Counted from the stretch's first letter, positions 45,758 to 54,847 are shown. The stretch is DNA of 64,000 nucleotides from Alkalihalobacterium sp048323755 (GCF_048323755.1 NZ_JBLWFS010000007.1:128880-192879), one strand, 5' to 3'. Numbers and translations are program-made. The notes: generated from the letters alone by a model not told the origin.

Positions 45758-47416
45758 ATGAAAAAGAAAAGTATGCTATTTATGCTAATCCTTTTGTTGA
45801 GTTTAGCAACATTCTTAGCTGCCTGTTCGAGCAATGAGACTCAAGCTCCTAATGAGTCTGAAGGCGATGATCAAGAAGCTACTGAAGAAGCACCAGCTGG
45901 TGATCAAGTTTTAATCTTTGCACGTGGTGGGGACTCTGTAAGTTTAGACTATGCTAGTGTAACTGATGGAGAGTCTTCTCGTGTAACAAAGCAAATCTAT
46001 GAAACTTTACTAGAGTTTGACGCTGATTCTTTTGAAGTAGGGCCTGGTTTAGCAACGGAATGGAGCGTTGAAAATGATGGGTTACTTTACACATTTAAAC
46101 TACGTGAAGGAGTTAAATTCCATGACGGTACAGACTTTAATGCCGAAGCAGTAAAATTAAACTTCGAGCGTTGGGCTGATAAATCTCATGAGTATAACTT
46201 TGCTGATGAGGGTTACACGTACAGCGTTTACGGTACTCAATTTGGTGGATTTAAAGGTGATGAAGGTCACGTAATTGAGGAGATTAATGTACTTGGCGAT
46301 CACGAGATTGAGTTTGTTTTAAACAAACCATTAGGTTCGTTCATTCAAAATATGGGGATGAGCTACTTTGCGATAACATCTCCAGCAGCATTTGAAGAGC
46401 ATGGCAGTACAATTAACGAAAATCCTGTAGGAACTGGTCCATTTAAGTTTGTAAGTTGGACTCGTGACGACAGTATTGTTCTAGAGAAGAATGAAGATTA
46501 TTGGATGGAAGGTTATCCAAAATTAGATCGTGTTATTTTTAGAGTTATTCCTGACAACTCAGCACGTTTAACAGCACTTCGCGCAGGTGAAGTCGATATT
46601 ATGGATGGGTTAAACCCTGATGATGTAGTAACGATTGAAGGTGACGCTGAACTCCAAGTATTTGAACGTGCAACAAATAACATTGGTTACTTAGGTTTCC
46701 ATGTGGAGAAAGAGCCATTTAACAATAAGTTAGTACGTCAAGCGATTAACCATGCCATTAATAAAGAAGATTTAATTTTCGCTTTATATGGTGGTATGGC
46801 TCAACCAGCTAAAAACGCAGTACCTCCTGGATACTTAGGTTATAATGACCAAATCCAAGCGTACGAGTTTAATCTTGACCGTGCGAAAGAACTCCTTGCA
46901 GAAGCTGGTTACCCAGATGGGTTTGAATTTGATTTATGGACGATGCCAGTAGCAAGACCGTATATGCCAGATCCACAGCGTGCAGCTGAAGCAATTCAAG
47001 CTGAACTAGCAAAGATCAACGTAAAGGCAAACATCGTTACTCATGAGTGGGCAACGTACCTAGAGAAAACAGAAGCTGGAGAGCAAGATATGTTTATGTT
47101 AGGTTGGTCAGGAGTTAACGGTGACCCAGATTACTTCTTGTCTAACTTATTAAGCAGCCACGCTATTCCAGGTGGTAACCGAACATTCTATGCAAATGAG
47201 GAAGTAACTAGTTTATTAGATCAAGCAAAAACAACATATGATGAAGATGTTCGTGCTGACCTTTACATGAAAGCACAAGTTCTAATTCATGAAGATGCAC
47301 CAATGGTACCTTTAGTTCACTCGGTTCCAACATTAGCAGGTGGAGCAAACGTGAAAAACTATGTGCCACACCCATCTACAAGTGAAGCACTCACATCAGT
47401 AGAGTTATCTAACTAA
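45758..47416 (+). CDS. Oligopeptide-binding lipoprotein (family 5)
   Basis: 552 residues. Signal peptide with lipobox LAAC (SLATFLAACSSNE), then an acidic linker and the SBP_bac_5 fold (LATEWSVENDGLLYTFKLR, VKFHDGTDFNAEAVKLNFER). Binds peptides or nickel outside the membrane for the ABC transporter. AAAGGGGGAAA precedes the ATG. It is separated from the permease genes by 190 bp with an inverted-repeat structure. Confidence 0.94.
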   Translation: MKKKSMLFMLILLLSLATFLAACSSNETQAPNESEGDDQEATEEAPAGDQVLIFARGGDSVSLDYASVTDGESSRVTKQIYETLLEFDADSFEVGPGLATEWSVENDGLLYTFKLREGVKFHDGTDFNAEAVKLNFERWADKSHEYNFADEGYTYSVYGTQFGGFKGDEGHVIEEINVLGDHEIEFVLNKPLGSFIQNMGMSYFAITSPAAFEEHGSTINENPVGTGPFKFVSWTRDDSIVLEKNEDYWMEGYPKLDRVIFRVIPDNSARLTALRAGEVDIMDGLNPDDVVTIEGDAELQVFERATNNIGYLGFHVEKEPFNNKLVRQAINHAINKEDLIFALYGGMAQPAKNAVPPGYLGYNDQIQAYEFNLDRAKELLAEAGYPDGFEFDLWTMPVARPYMPDPQRAAEAIQAELAKINVKANIVTHEWATYLEKTEAGEQDMFMLGWSGVNGDPDYFLSNLLSSHAIPGGNRTFYANEEVTSLLDQAKTTYDEDVRADLYMKAQVLIHEDAPMVPLVHSVPTLAGGANVKNYVPHPSTSEALTSVELSN

Positions 47417-47422
47417 TGAGAA

Positions 47423-47537
47423 GAGGCTGACTCATAAGTGTTGGCTCCTCGTTTTAACTTTAGATCTAGAGTTGTTGCAGAACGGCAATTTTAGATCTAG
47501 GGGTGAGGTGTCTAACGCTTGCATTTGAGTCAGCCCT
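47423..47537 (+). other. Large inverted repeat in dpp operon
   Basis: GGCTGACTCA (47425-47434) pairs with TGAGTCAGCC (47526-47535), enclosing two copies of the palindrome TAGATCTA (near 47461 and 47492). It sits between binding protein and permease genes, likely an attenuating or mRNA-stabilising structure that lets binding protein outnumber permease. Confidence 0.6.
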
Positions 47538-47615
47538 ACTTTTACCTTTAATTAAATTAAGTTCAATAAATGAATACATAGAGAGAAGAGTAATGAAAGA
47601 ATAGAGGTGAAATTC

Positions 47616-48617
47616 ATGTTAGCTTATACAACAAGAAGATTATTAATGTTAATTCCAGTACTTCTAGGAATGTCAATTGTTACATTTTCAATTATCCATC
47701 TAATTCCGGGTAACCCAGCTCAAGTCATATTAGGTGAACAAGCTACGCCTCAAGCCATTGCAGATCTTGAAGAACGCCTTGGATTAAATGAACCATACAT
47801 GCTTCAATACGGTTATTATATGAAGGACCTAGTACAAGGGGATTTAGGAACTTCGTTACGAACAAAAAAACCTATAGCTGAAGAGATTTGGCCATATTTA
47901 GCTGCCACGATAGAATTAACGGTCTTTGCGATGATTTTTGCAATTATTATCGGTGTAAATGCAGGGATTATTAGTGCGTGGAAGCAAAACTCATGGTTTG
48001 ATTATTTAGCTATGTTAATCGCTCTTATCGGGGTATCGATGCCCATTTTCTGGCTAGCATTGATGGAACAATGGATATTTGCACAAGAACTTAGGTGGTT
48101 GCCAGCTACAGGGCGGGATAATGCAAGGGACCCGATACAGGCTATAACGCATTTATATGTCCTTGATACAATAATCGGCGGGCAATGGGATAAAACGTGG
48201 ACTGCAATTAAACATTTAATATTACCTGGAATTGCACTTGGAACGATTCCGATGGCAATCATTGCTCGAATGACGCGTTCAAGTATGCTAGAAGTTTTAC
48301 GTTCAGACTATATTCGCACAGTAAACGCGAAGGGATCAAATACATTTTTTGTTATATATAAGCATGCACTAAAAAATGCGATGATCCCTGTATTAACTGT
48401 TGTCGGTCTTCAAACAGGAACGCTTTTAGGTGGAGCGATATTAACAGAGACGATATTCGGATGGCCAGGAGTAGGACGCTATATCTATGAAGCGATTGGC
48501 AATCGTGATTATCCGGTCATTCAATCTGGAATTCTAGTCGTAGCTACTATGTTTGTCATGATTAATTTAATTGTCGATTTGCTATATTCTTACATTGATC
48601 CAAGAATTAAATATTGA
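47616..48617 (+). CDS. Oligopeptide ABC transporter permease, DppB type
   Basis: About 333 residues, six membrane helices; N-terminal RRLLMLIPVLLGMSIVTFSI and the permease EAA-like loop MTRSSMLEVLRSDYIRTVNAKG are visible. GAGGTG precedes ATG 47616. Forms the pore with the DppC partner, whose gene starts 17 bp on. Confidence 0.94.
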   Translation: MLAYTTRRLLMLIPVLLGMSIVTFSIIHLIPGNPAQVILGEQATPQAIADLEERLGLNEPYMLQYGYYMKDLVQGDLGTSLRTKKPIAEEIWPYLAATIELTVFAMIFAIIIGVNAGIISAWKQNSWFDYLAMLIALIGVSMPIFWLALMEQWIFAQELRWLPATGRDNARDPIQAITHLYVLDTIIGGQWDKTWTAIKHLILPGIALGTIPMAIIARMTRSSMLEVLRSDYIRTVNAKGSNTFFVIYKHALKNAMIPVLTVVGLQTGTLLGGAILTETIFGWPGVGRYIYEAIGNRDYPVIQSGILVVATMFVMINLIVDLLYSYIDPRIKY

Positions 48618-48634
48618 TAGGAGGGGAGACTGAA

Positions 48635-49555
48635 ATGGAACAGTTTCGTACAGAACAAGTAAACATACCACCGAATTCAAATCCTAATCCAAATCAAGAG
48701 GAACACGTAGAGGCTATATCACCTTGGCGTGATGCGATGAGGCAATTATTAAAGAATAAATCAGCTGTTATCGGTATGATTATCATTCTATTTTTTCTTA
48801 TCATTGCTCTGATTGCACCACTCATTTCTGGGTATGCATTTGATGAAACGAACCCACAGAACCGACTTCAATCCCCTTCTGCAGAGCATTGGTTTGGTAC
48901 AGATGATTTAGGCAGAGATATTTTTAGTCGAATTGCTCATGGGGCCAGAATTTCCTTATGGGTTGGATTTTTTGCTGTATCCGGTGCACTTGTAATAGGT
49001 ACAACGTTAGGTATTATTGCGGGATATTATGGTCGTTGGATTGATATGTTGATCTCGCGTATTTTCGATATAATGCTTGCATTCCCGAGTATATTATTAG
49101 CAATTGCAATCGTTGCTATTCTTGGACCTTCTTTACAAAATGCACTCATTGCGATTGCTATTATCAATATTCCAATATTTGGGCGTCTTGTTCGATCTAA
49201 AGTTATTAGTTTACGTGAAGAAGAATATATTATGGCAGCTAAGGCTCAAGGAATGAAAAATGGCAGGATCTTAATTCATCATATCTTACCGAATAGTTTG
49301 GCGCCAATTATTGTCCAAGCGACGTTAGGATTTGGTACAGCTATCCTAGAAGCGGCAGCTCTTGGTTTCTTGGGGTTAGGGGCACAAGCGCCGACACCAG
49401 AGTGGGGGAAGATGTTATCTGATTCGCGGCAGTTTATCCAAACCGCACCATGGACAGTACTTTTTCCCGGATTTTCGATCATGTTAGTTGTATTAGGGTT
49501 TAATATGATTGGTGACGGACTTCGGGATGCGTTAGATCCAAAAATGAAAAACTAA
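48635..49555 (+). CDS. Oligopeptide ABC transporter permease, DppC type
   Basis: About 306 residues with six helices, the NPQNRLQSPSAEHWFGTDDLGRD motif, and the permease loop EEEYIMAAKAQGMKNGRI. AGGAGGGGA precedes ATG 48635 (48614 is a longer in-frame TTG). Last gene of the five-gene operon; followed by a terminator. Confidence 0.94.
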   Translation: MEQFRTEQVNIPPNSNPNPNQEEHVEAISPWRDAMRQLLKNKSAVIGMIIILFFLIIALIAPLISGYAFDETNPQNRLQSPSAEHWFGTDDLGRDIFSRIAHGARISLWVGFFAVSGALVIGTTLGIIAGYYGRWIDMLISRIFDIMLAFPSILLAIAIVAILGPSLQNALIAIAIINIPIFGRLVRSKVISLREEEYIMAAKAQGMKNGRILIHHILPNSLAPIIVQATLGFGTAILEAAALGFLGLGAQAPTPEWGKMLSDSRQFIQTAPWTVLFPGFSIMLVVLGFNMIGDGLRDALDPKMKN

Positions 49556-49559
49556 CAAG

Positions 49560-49592
49560 AAAAGGGTGACTTTATGCGTCATCCTTTTTTTA
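49560..49592 (+). terminator. Terminator of oligopeptide operon
   Basis: AAAGGGTGAC-tttatgc-GTCATCCTTTTTTT. Confidence 0.85.
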
Positions 49593-49716
49593 GTGTACTC
49601 CGATAGATAAAAAACGACTCAATACTCTAACTAGTCCATGAATTTCTTATTGTACATATTTTGCAGTAGTTTTAACCAACGTAAGAGTATTAAAGATGAC
49701 GTAGCAGGAGGTTGAT

Positions 49717-50661
49717 ATGAAGAAAGTTTTTTTAAGTGTTTTGTTAGTGTTCGTTGTTTTTATAGCAGGTTATACTCTTTATGGTCTATTTAAACCGGTA
49801 CCTATGGGACTATCTTACGAAGGTGATATGCATCGAGTGACGAATGTAGAGTTTTTATATGATTTAACGTTCGAACACGACGGTGAGATTGTACAAGAAA
49901 GACAAATTGTTGAACGAGTGAAGAGCATGATAAAGGAAGCTGAAGAGTTTATTGTGTTTGATATGTTCTTATTCAATGATAAGTATGACGGAGATAAAGA
50001 CTATCCTGAAATTACAGATGAGATAACTTTGTTGTCAGTGGGAATATTATTGATGATTTTCTAGCTTCTGAACAAGCTGTGGCAACCCTGATATCCCCTT
50101 GTTCTACTACAAATTCATCATAAGTTGGGAGCTGTTTATCTAGGGGATGTAATTCATGTTGGAATGTTTAACCTTTCTGAAAGTAAGGTTGTTTCCAGTT
50201 TGATTTCTTCAGCAAATAGAGGCGTCAAAGTAAACTTAATTCTTTACCCGAATGAGGAAATTTTCGGAAATGAGAACATCGGAACCTCAAATCGTCCAGT
50301 AGCTGCTGATATTGAAGAGTATGGAAATGAGAACATTCAAATAAGATGGTATAACACACACGATGAGCAGTACCATTCTAAATTGATATTAATCGAACGC
50401 CAAGTGAGTAGTACGATAATCGGTGGTTCTGCGAATTTTACTCGAAGAAACTTGAATGATTTTAACTTAGATACGAGCTTAAGAATTGTGGCCCCGAAAG
50501 AAAATGAGATAATGACCGTAGTCTCCAATTATTTTTCTACATTATGGAATAACAAAAATGGGACATTTACAGTAGATTCAAATGAATATTTAAATGATTT
50601 TCCATATTATAAGCGGTTATTATTCAGGATTCAGAAAAAAACAGGACTCACTACCTTTTAG
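49717..50661 (+). pseudogene. Phospholipase D-like gene with internal deletion and frameshift
   Basis: The 5' part (49717-50064) encodes a membrane-anchored N-terminus ending near EITDEIT. A short out-of-frame remnant around 50038-50090 reads GNIIDDFLASEQAVATL, matching the middle of PLD-family proteins, and the 3' part (50125-50661) holds the second HKD-like motif HSKLILIER...GSANFTRRN. The first HKD motif and most of the central region are gone, so the product cannot be catalytic. AGGAGG precedes the original ATG. Recent decay, since both ends are well conserved. Confidence 0.75.
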
Positions 50662-50703
50662 TAAAAAAAACAGTTATGAGAAGACAGGGGGATTTAACAC
50701 TGC

Positions 50704-50859
50704 ATAAAGCCGACGAAGGAAATTACAAGGTGGAACTGTAAGGGAAATGTCCTTCATAAAGCAGATGAAGGACATTATAAGGTGGAACTGCAAGGGAAGT
50801 GTCCTTCATAAAGCAGACGAAGGACATTACAGAATAGCAATATAAGGGAAATGGTCTTC
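50704..50859. repeat. Three tandem 52-bp hairpin repeats
   Basis: Units start at 50704, 50756 and 50808 with ATAAAGC and end in TCCTTC or TCTTC. Each unit carries GAAGGACAT paired with ATGTCCTTC (variants in the outer units), so each can fold as a hairpin with a loop of about 24 nt. The third unit is most diverged. Confidence 0.75.
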
Positions 50860-51065
50860 ATATGGATGATATAGGGGCTGTTTAATTCAATAAGCGCAAT
50901 ACACATCAAAAAGGTTGGAGTAAATTTATGGAACCAACCTTTTTTGTGTGCCAATCAAATTATTAATTATGTTGCTAATAAAATTGTTGTTTAAATTGTG
51001 ATGTAAAATATTTCTTAGTGCTATTGCTAGCAATTAACACATTTTTTTAATAGGAGCAACCAGGC

Positions 51066-52139
51066 TCAAACTACAGTTTGATTTATATCATTGTCCGATA
51101 TTATGCATTGATTAAGTTGTTGGGTGACTTCAACATCTTCTAAGTCAAAACCAAAAAACACAAGCTTCGTTTTAGTAGTATTAGTGTAATGTTGGTAATC
51201 ATCATCGTCTACTGTTTCAATGATAACTGATGCTCCTACTTGTGAGAAATGAAGGAGTTCTAAACCATTCGCTTCGGAAAGTGTCCATAGATAACCAGCA
51301 GAACGCAATATTTCTGAAGGAAATGTTTGAAACCACTCCTCTAACTTTTCTAATTGAATGGGAGAATGACTTTCGTATACAAATGAGTCTATACCATTTT
51401 TCCCCGCTACACTTAGAGTAGATAAATTTGCCTGTTTTAATTCAAGTTTCCAACCAATATTGGACTTTAGATTAAGAAGGTCCACATCTTCTAATGAATG
51501 AAAAGTATGACTAGCGACATGACCATCTGTTGAAAAAATAATTTGTGCTTTTGGCTGGAGTTTTTTAATAAACGAGACAGTCTCATCTAAACTTTCTTTG
51601 CTTAAGAAATTACATTTGTTTAATACAATGTGACTGCAAAATTCAATTTGAGAAATCATAACCTCAGCAAAGGTTTGTTCCATCCTGTTATTGTTACTAG
51701 TGTAAAGAACATAGTGGTTAGAAGTATAATCAAACCAAAATTGCTCGGCATCAATGACAGAAACGAGTGATTGAGTATAAAATGTTTCCTCTAATTTATA
51801 CTTTTCGAGTAACTGATAAAGTTCCTCTACAAATAATTGAGGCGGATTTCCTGCAGCCAATTCAATAATAATTTCGTCTATGGGCTTCTTGTCTTTAGAG
51901 TAAGAAATGACTTCGCTAATTAACTGCTCTTGAGTAGTTATTATTTTTGCAAACTGTGCATTGTGCGATAATTTCCTATAAGGTCGTTTGGTCGATATAT
52001 CTTCTACTACAGTTAGTGTATCTGGCTGGTATATGAGTACTTTACAATTACTGCATTTTTTACGTATTAAACTATTACTAATTTTCGTTTTTCCGGCACC
52101 TATCATACCAGTCATTATAGTTATGGGGACTTTATTCAC
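51066..52139 (-). CDS. Divergent COG0523 (CobW/ZagA-like) GTPase, zinc regulon
   Basis: 357 residues. Walker A MTGMIGAGKTKI and the CobW C-terminal domain ending (TKTKLVFFGFDLEDVEVT) are clear, but the usual CxCC metal motif is absent and the NKxD base motif is altered to NKC. ELAAGN replaces the usual E-S/T-T-G switch. It follows rpsN2 by 30 bp from a GTG start with AGGTGG, so both are in one Zur-controlled operon. It may be a specialised or degenerate zinc chaperone. Confidence 0.85.
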   Translation of the reverse strand: MNKVPITIMTGMIGAGKTKISNSLIRKKCSNCKVLIYQPDTLTVVEDISTKRPYRKLSHNAQFAKIITTQEQLISEVISYSKDKKPIDEIIIELAAGNPPQLFVEELYQLLEKYKLEETFYTQSLVSVIDAEQFWFDYTSNHYVLYTSNNNRMEQTFAEVMISQIEFCSHIVLNKCNFLSKESLDETVSFIKKLQPKAQIIFSTDGHVASHTFHSLEDVDLLNLKSNIGWKLELKQANLSTLSVAGKNGIDSFVYESHSPIQLEKLEEWFQTFPSEILRSAGYLWTLSEANGLELLHFSQVGASVIIETVDDDDYQHYTNTTKTKLVFFGFDLEDVEVTQQLNQCIISDNDINQTVV

Positions 52140-52169
52140 GTATAGTCACCACCTAATTATTTATTTAGA

Positions 52170-52439
52170 TTACCAACTTGATTTTTTTACCCCGGGCACT
52201 TGGCCTTTATGAGCAAGCTCTCTGAACGCAATTCGAGATAATTTAAATTTTCTTAATACACCACGAGGTCTACCAGTCATTTCGCAACGACGAGTTAAGC
52301 GAGTGGGGGATGAGTCTCGTGGTAGTTTTCCTAAAGCCTCATAATCACCTTTTTCTTTAAGTTCTCTTCTTAAATCAGCGTATTTTGCAACCATTTCTTG
52401 TCGTTTAATTTCTTTTGCAATTTTGGATTTCTTAGCCAT
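52170..52439 (-). CDS. rpsN2: Zinc-free 30S ribosomal protein S14 (C-minus paralog)
   Basis: 89 residues with KKSKIAKEIKRQEMVAKYADLR, SPTRLTRRCEMTGRPRGVLR and LSRIAFRELAHKGQVPGVKKSSW. The two CxxC zinc knuckles of the standard S14 are absent, marking the C-minus form that replaces S14 when zinc is low. A Zur box lies 29 bp upstream of the start. Confidence 0.96.
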   Translation of the reverse strand: MAKKSKIAKEIKRQEMVAKYADLRRELKEKGDYEALGKLPRDSSPTRLTRRCEMTGRPRGVLRKFKLSRIAFRELAHKGQVPGVKKSSW

Positions 52440-52467
52440 GTTTATTCTCTCCTTCTTAATTCGATAA

Positions 52468-52482
52468 TCGTAATCATTACTA
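52468..52482 (-). promoter_or_regulatory. Zur box of rpsN2-COG0523 operon
   Basis: TCGTAATCATTACTA, two mismatches at most from TCGTAAT-N-ATTACGA. Confidence 0.88.
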
Positions 52483-52597
52483 TTTTATACTTGGAAATAA
52501 TTTTACAGTAATTAAAATGTAAAGTAAAGTCGCCCAATAAAAAAGTATGAAAAAGCTAAGAAAAGATCAACATAAAGGTGGAGAGGAGGTGTAGACG

Positions 52598-52753
52598 ATG
52601 GCAGTAGATGTATTATGTGAAGTGAATAACTGTAAGTATAATGAAGAAGGTAATAAATGTGCGGCTGATCGAATTTACGTAGTTAGCCACACGGGTAAAA
52701 AAGCAGCGAAACAGGAAGAAACAGACTGTAAAACGTTCGATCCAGGTATCTAA
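52598..52753 (+). CDS. DUF1540 small cysteine protein
   Basis: 51 residues: VLCEVNNCKYNEEGNKCAAD and the end TDCKTFDPGI give the C-x4-C-x8-C ... DCxTF pattern of DUF1540 proteins, small cysteine-rich putative metal binders of spore formers. GGAGAGGAGG precedes the ATG. It lies between the two Zur boxes but has no clear own box; its terminator follows. Confidence 0.85.
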   Translation: MAVDVLCEVNNCKYNEEGNKCAADRIYVVSHTGKKAAKQEETDCKTFDPGI

Positions 52754-52782
52754 AACTATGTTACCAAGTTTTATAATTGTGA

Positions 52783-52811
52783 TAAGGGCAGCTTTAGGCT
52801 GTCCTTATTTC
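52783..52811 (+). terminator. Terminator after DUF1540 gene
   Basis: AAGGGCAGC-tttag-GCTGTCCTT then ATTT. Confidence 0.75.
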
Positions 52812-52832
52812 ATTTCAGGAAAGACTAATTAT

Positions 52833-52925
52833 TCAAAGAGACAGTTTATTATTAGCTCTTTTCATGACGAAAAGTCTAACTATTAAATCGCTTTCTTCCA
52901 TAAAGGTTGAGCTTGTTTCTTTCAT
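52833..52925 (-). CDS. Possible 30-residue peptide downstream of Fur box
   Basis: Minus ATG at 52925 reads MKETSSTFMEESDLIVRLFV, then MKRANNKLSL and TGA. A second ATG at 52938 in another frame follows GAGGA. B. subtilis Fur controls several tiny proteins (FbpA-C), so a small gene here is plausible, but the ORF is too short to be sure. Confidence 0.3.
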   Translation of the reverse strand: MKETSSTFMEESDLIVRLFVMKRANNKLSL

Positions 52926-52967
52926 ATGACACTGACATTTGTTTGTTTTCCTCTGCATACTTATTAT

Positions 52968-52982
52968 TGATAATAATTATCA
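52968..52982. promoter_or_regulatory. Perfect Fur box
   Basis: TGATAATAATTATCA matches the 7-1-7 Fur consensus TGATAAT-N-ATTATCA exactly. The gene controlled is unclear: sufU-like gene 276 bp downstream or the tiny minus-strand ORF 43 bp away. Confidence 0.85.
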
Positions 52983-53197
52983 TTTTTATTCAAGAGTACA
53001 CAATATAAGTATATAAATTAACAGTAAACACCTCATTTAATATATCAAATTGATTATGCGTTAAAGGAAAGAAACAAACACCTCTTTTATCAGCTCACCA
53101 AAAAATTAAACTCTTTAGATTATACTAATTCTATGAGTTGGTACTGGGGTATGGTTAGACTAAATCGCAATGCATGAGTATAATAAATAATAACAAA

Positions 53198-53212
53198 CCG
53201 TAATTATTACTA
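53198..53212 (+). promoter_or_regulatory. Zur-like box of sufU-like gene
   Basis: CCGTAATTATTACTA, 2 mismatches from the Zur consensus, 45 bp before the start and just after a TATAAT. Confidence 0.65.
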
Positions 53213-53257
53213 TTTATATACTAAAAGTACTTAATAGGAAGTAAGGGGGAATTACTA

Positions 53258-53704
53258 ATGTTAGATCAACTGTACCGACAATTAGTGGTGGATCATTCGA
53301 AAAAACGTCGAAATCATAGGAAGTTAGAAGGTGAACAGATTAAACAGCTACATTACAAAAATCCGACATGTGGTGATGTGATGACTCTGTTCTTAAAATT
53401 AACAGAAGCCAAACAGATAGAAGATATTTCTTTTATTGGAGAAGGATGCAGTATTAGTATGGCTTCTGCTTCAATGATGACAGAACTTTTAAAAGGAAGA
53501 TCTTTAAAGGAAGCATCAAACTTACGCCAAGCAATGGAAGGGCTAATTCGGAACGGAGAAATTTCAGAAGAAGTAGATCTTGGGGATGCATTAGCGTTAG
53601 AAGGAGTACACAAGTTAAGAGCTCGCCATAATTGTGCACTAATGGCTTGGCAGGCTTTAGATCGAGCTGTTGGAGATGAACCCGAATACGAAAATAGTAA
53701 TTAA
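53258..53704 (+). CDS. SufU-like iron-sulfur assembly protein (paralog)
   Basis: 148 residues. YRQLVVDHSKKRRNHRKL, the Cys motifs NPTCGD, GEGCSISMASASMM and RHNCALMAWQAL match SufU, the zinc-bound sulfur acceptor of SUF. Bacilli keep sufU inside sufCDSUB, so a lone copy behind a Zur-like box is a likely low-zinc paralog. GTAAGGGGG precedes the ATG. Confidence 0.9.
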   Translation: MLDQLYRQLVVDHSKKRRNHRKLEGEQIKQLHYKNPTCGDVMTLFLKLTEAKQIEDISFIGEGCSISMASASMMTELLKGRSLKEASNLRQAMEGLIRNGEISEEVDLGDALALEGVHKLRARHNCALMAWQALDRAVGDEPEYENSN

Positions 53705-53768
53705 AAAAAAGGTGACTTACTGATCCTATAAATTATTATCTTTATAAGTCAGTGCGTCACCTTTTTAA
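53704..53768. terminator. Bidirectional terminator of sufU-like gene and folE2
   Basis: AAAAAGGTGAC / GTCACCTTTTT with an inner ACTGA/TCAGT pair. Confidence 0.85.
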
Positions 53769-53769
53769 T

Positions 53770-54669
53770 TTATTCTTTTGTATAAGTTAACCGTGCAATT
53801 GCATCATGCATATGAATCGACTCTTCATTTCGGCATTCAACCGTAAAGGACTTGATATCTTCATTTTCATATAAGTCAGCGGCAACTAATCGAACCATAT
53901 CTTCCACAAATCGAGGATTTTCATAAGCTTTTTCAGTGACTGCCTTTTCATCTGGTCTTTTTAAGATCGGGTATAACATGGAACTGGCATTTGTTTCGGC
54001 AGCTTCAAGTAGTGTCACTTTCCAATCTTCTTTTACTTCAATAGGGTTATAAAATTTGGCTTTAATTGTCACATATCCACGTTGGTTGTGTGCACTATAT
54101 TCACTAATTTCTTTGGAACAAGGGCATAGTGTTGTAACAGCTACTGTAATGCCCACTTCGTGGTTAAAACCGTTATCTTGATCATAATTTACGTTCATAA
54201 AAGCTTCAGCATGCGCTAAGCCAGATTTCTGCAGTGAGGGACTTGTTCGTTCAAAGAACCAAGGAAATTGAACGGCAAGCTGTGCACTGGATTGTTCCAT
54301 CCGCTCGACTAAGTCTTTCGTAAATGCATACAGGCGGTCAAACGTTACATTGAAACCCTCTAAATAATATTCCTGTAAAAGCTCTGTTAATCGACTCATG
54401 TTAATACCTTTGCTCATCTGATGAAGCCCCGTTGTTAATGAGAATGTTCCAACGGTTGTTTGCTGGTTCGGTTTATAATCTGACTCAATAATTAGGGGAT
54501 GCTTTACATTACTAATCCCTACTGAGTCAATTGCGAATAAAAAGTCGTTCGGTGTATTTTGGAGATCAGTCATATCCTCTTTGTTTAGAGGTTTGTCTCC
54601 TTTTACGGGAGGTACTGATCCAAATCGTTTGTGACGTTCTTGTTTATTTGGGAAAATGTTAGTCTCCAT
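53770..54669 (-). CDS. folE2: GTP cyclohydrolase IB (FolE2)
   Basis: 299 residues. Makes dihydroneopterin triphosphate for folate from GTP using other metals than the zinc enzyme FolE. ERHKRFGSVPPVKGDKPLNK, TTVGTFSLTTGLHQMSKGINMSRL and TTLCPCSKEIS with the conserved Cys ligand are characteristic. It is divergent from the FAD reductase gene; folE2 is a known Zur target in many bacteria. Confidence 0.95.
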   Translation of the reverse strand: METNIFPNKQERHKRFGSVPPVKGDKPLNKEDMTDLQNTPNDFLFAIDSVGISNVKHPLIIESDYKPNQQTTVGTFSLTTGLHQMSKGINMSRLTELLQEYYLEGFNVTFDRLYAFTKDLVERMEQSSAQLAVQFPWFFERTSPSLQKSGLAHAEAFMNVNYDQDNGFNHEVGITVAVTTLCPCSKEISEYSAHNQRGYVTIKAKFYNPIEVKEDWKVTLLEAAETNASSMLYPILKRPDEKAVTEKAYENPRFVEDMVRLVAADLYENEDIKSFTVECRNEESIHMHDAIARLTYTKE

Positions 54670-54809
54670 TTTGTGTTGTCTCCTTTTTTATGGGTAAATG
54701 AATAGGAATTTTTCTGATTTATATATTATAATATCATTACTGGAATAGTGAAAATAAAATGCTTAGATTGACAAAGAGAAAGAAGTAAAGAATAATAATA
54801 ATCGTAAAA

Positions 54810-54824
54810 TCGTAATCATTACGG
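54810..54824 (+). promoter_or_regulatory. Zur box of the FAD reductase-permease unit
   Basis: TCGTAATCATTACGG, one mismatch from consensus, 24 bp before the TTG start at 54848 and 140 bp before folE2 on the other strand. Confidence 0.9.
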
Positions 54825-54847
54825 TTTATTTCGAGAGGTGATGTATT

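Noticed and set aside
50704..50859. CRISPR-like array
   Set aside because: Units are directly adjacent with no unique spacers and carry their own hairpins; no cas genes nearby.
54725..54745. Second Zur box directly before folE2
   Set aside because: The AGTAATGATATTAT segment matches only one half-site, so no call was made; folE2 may share the box at 54810.
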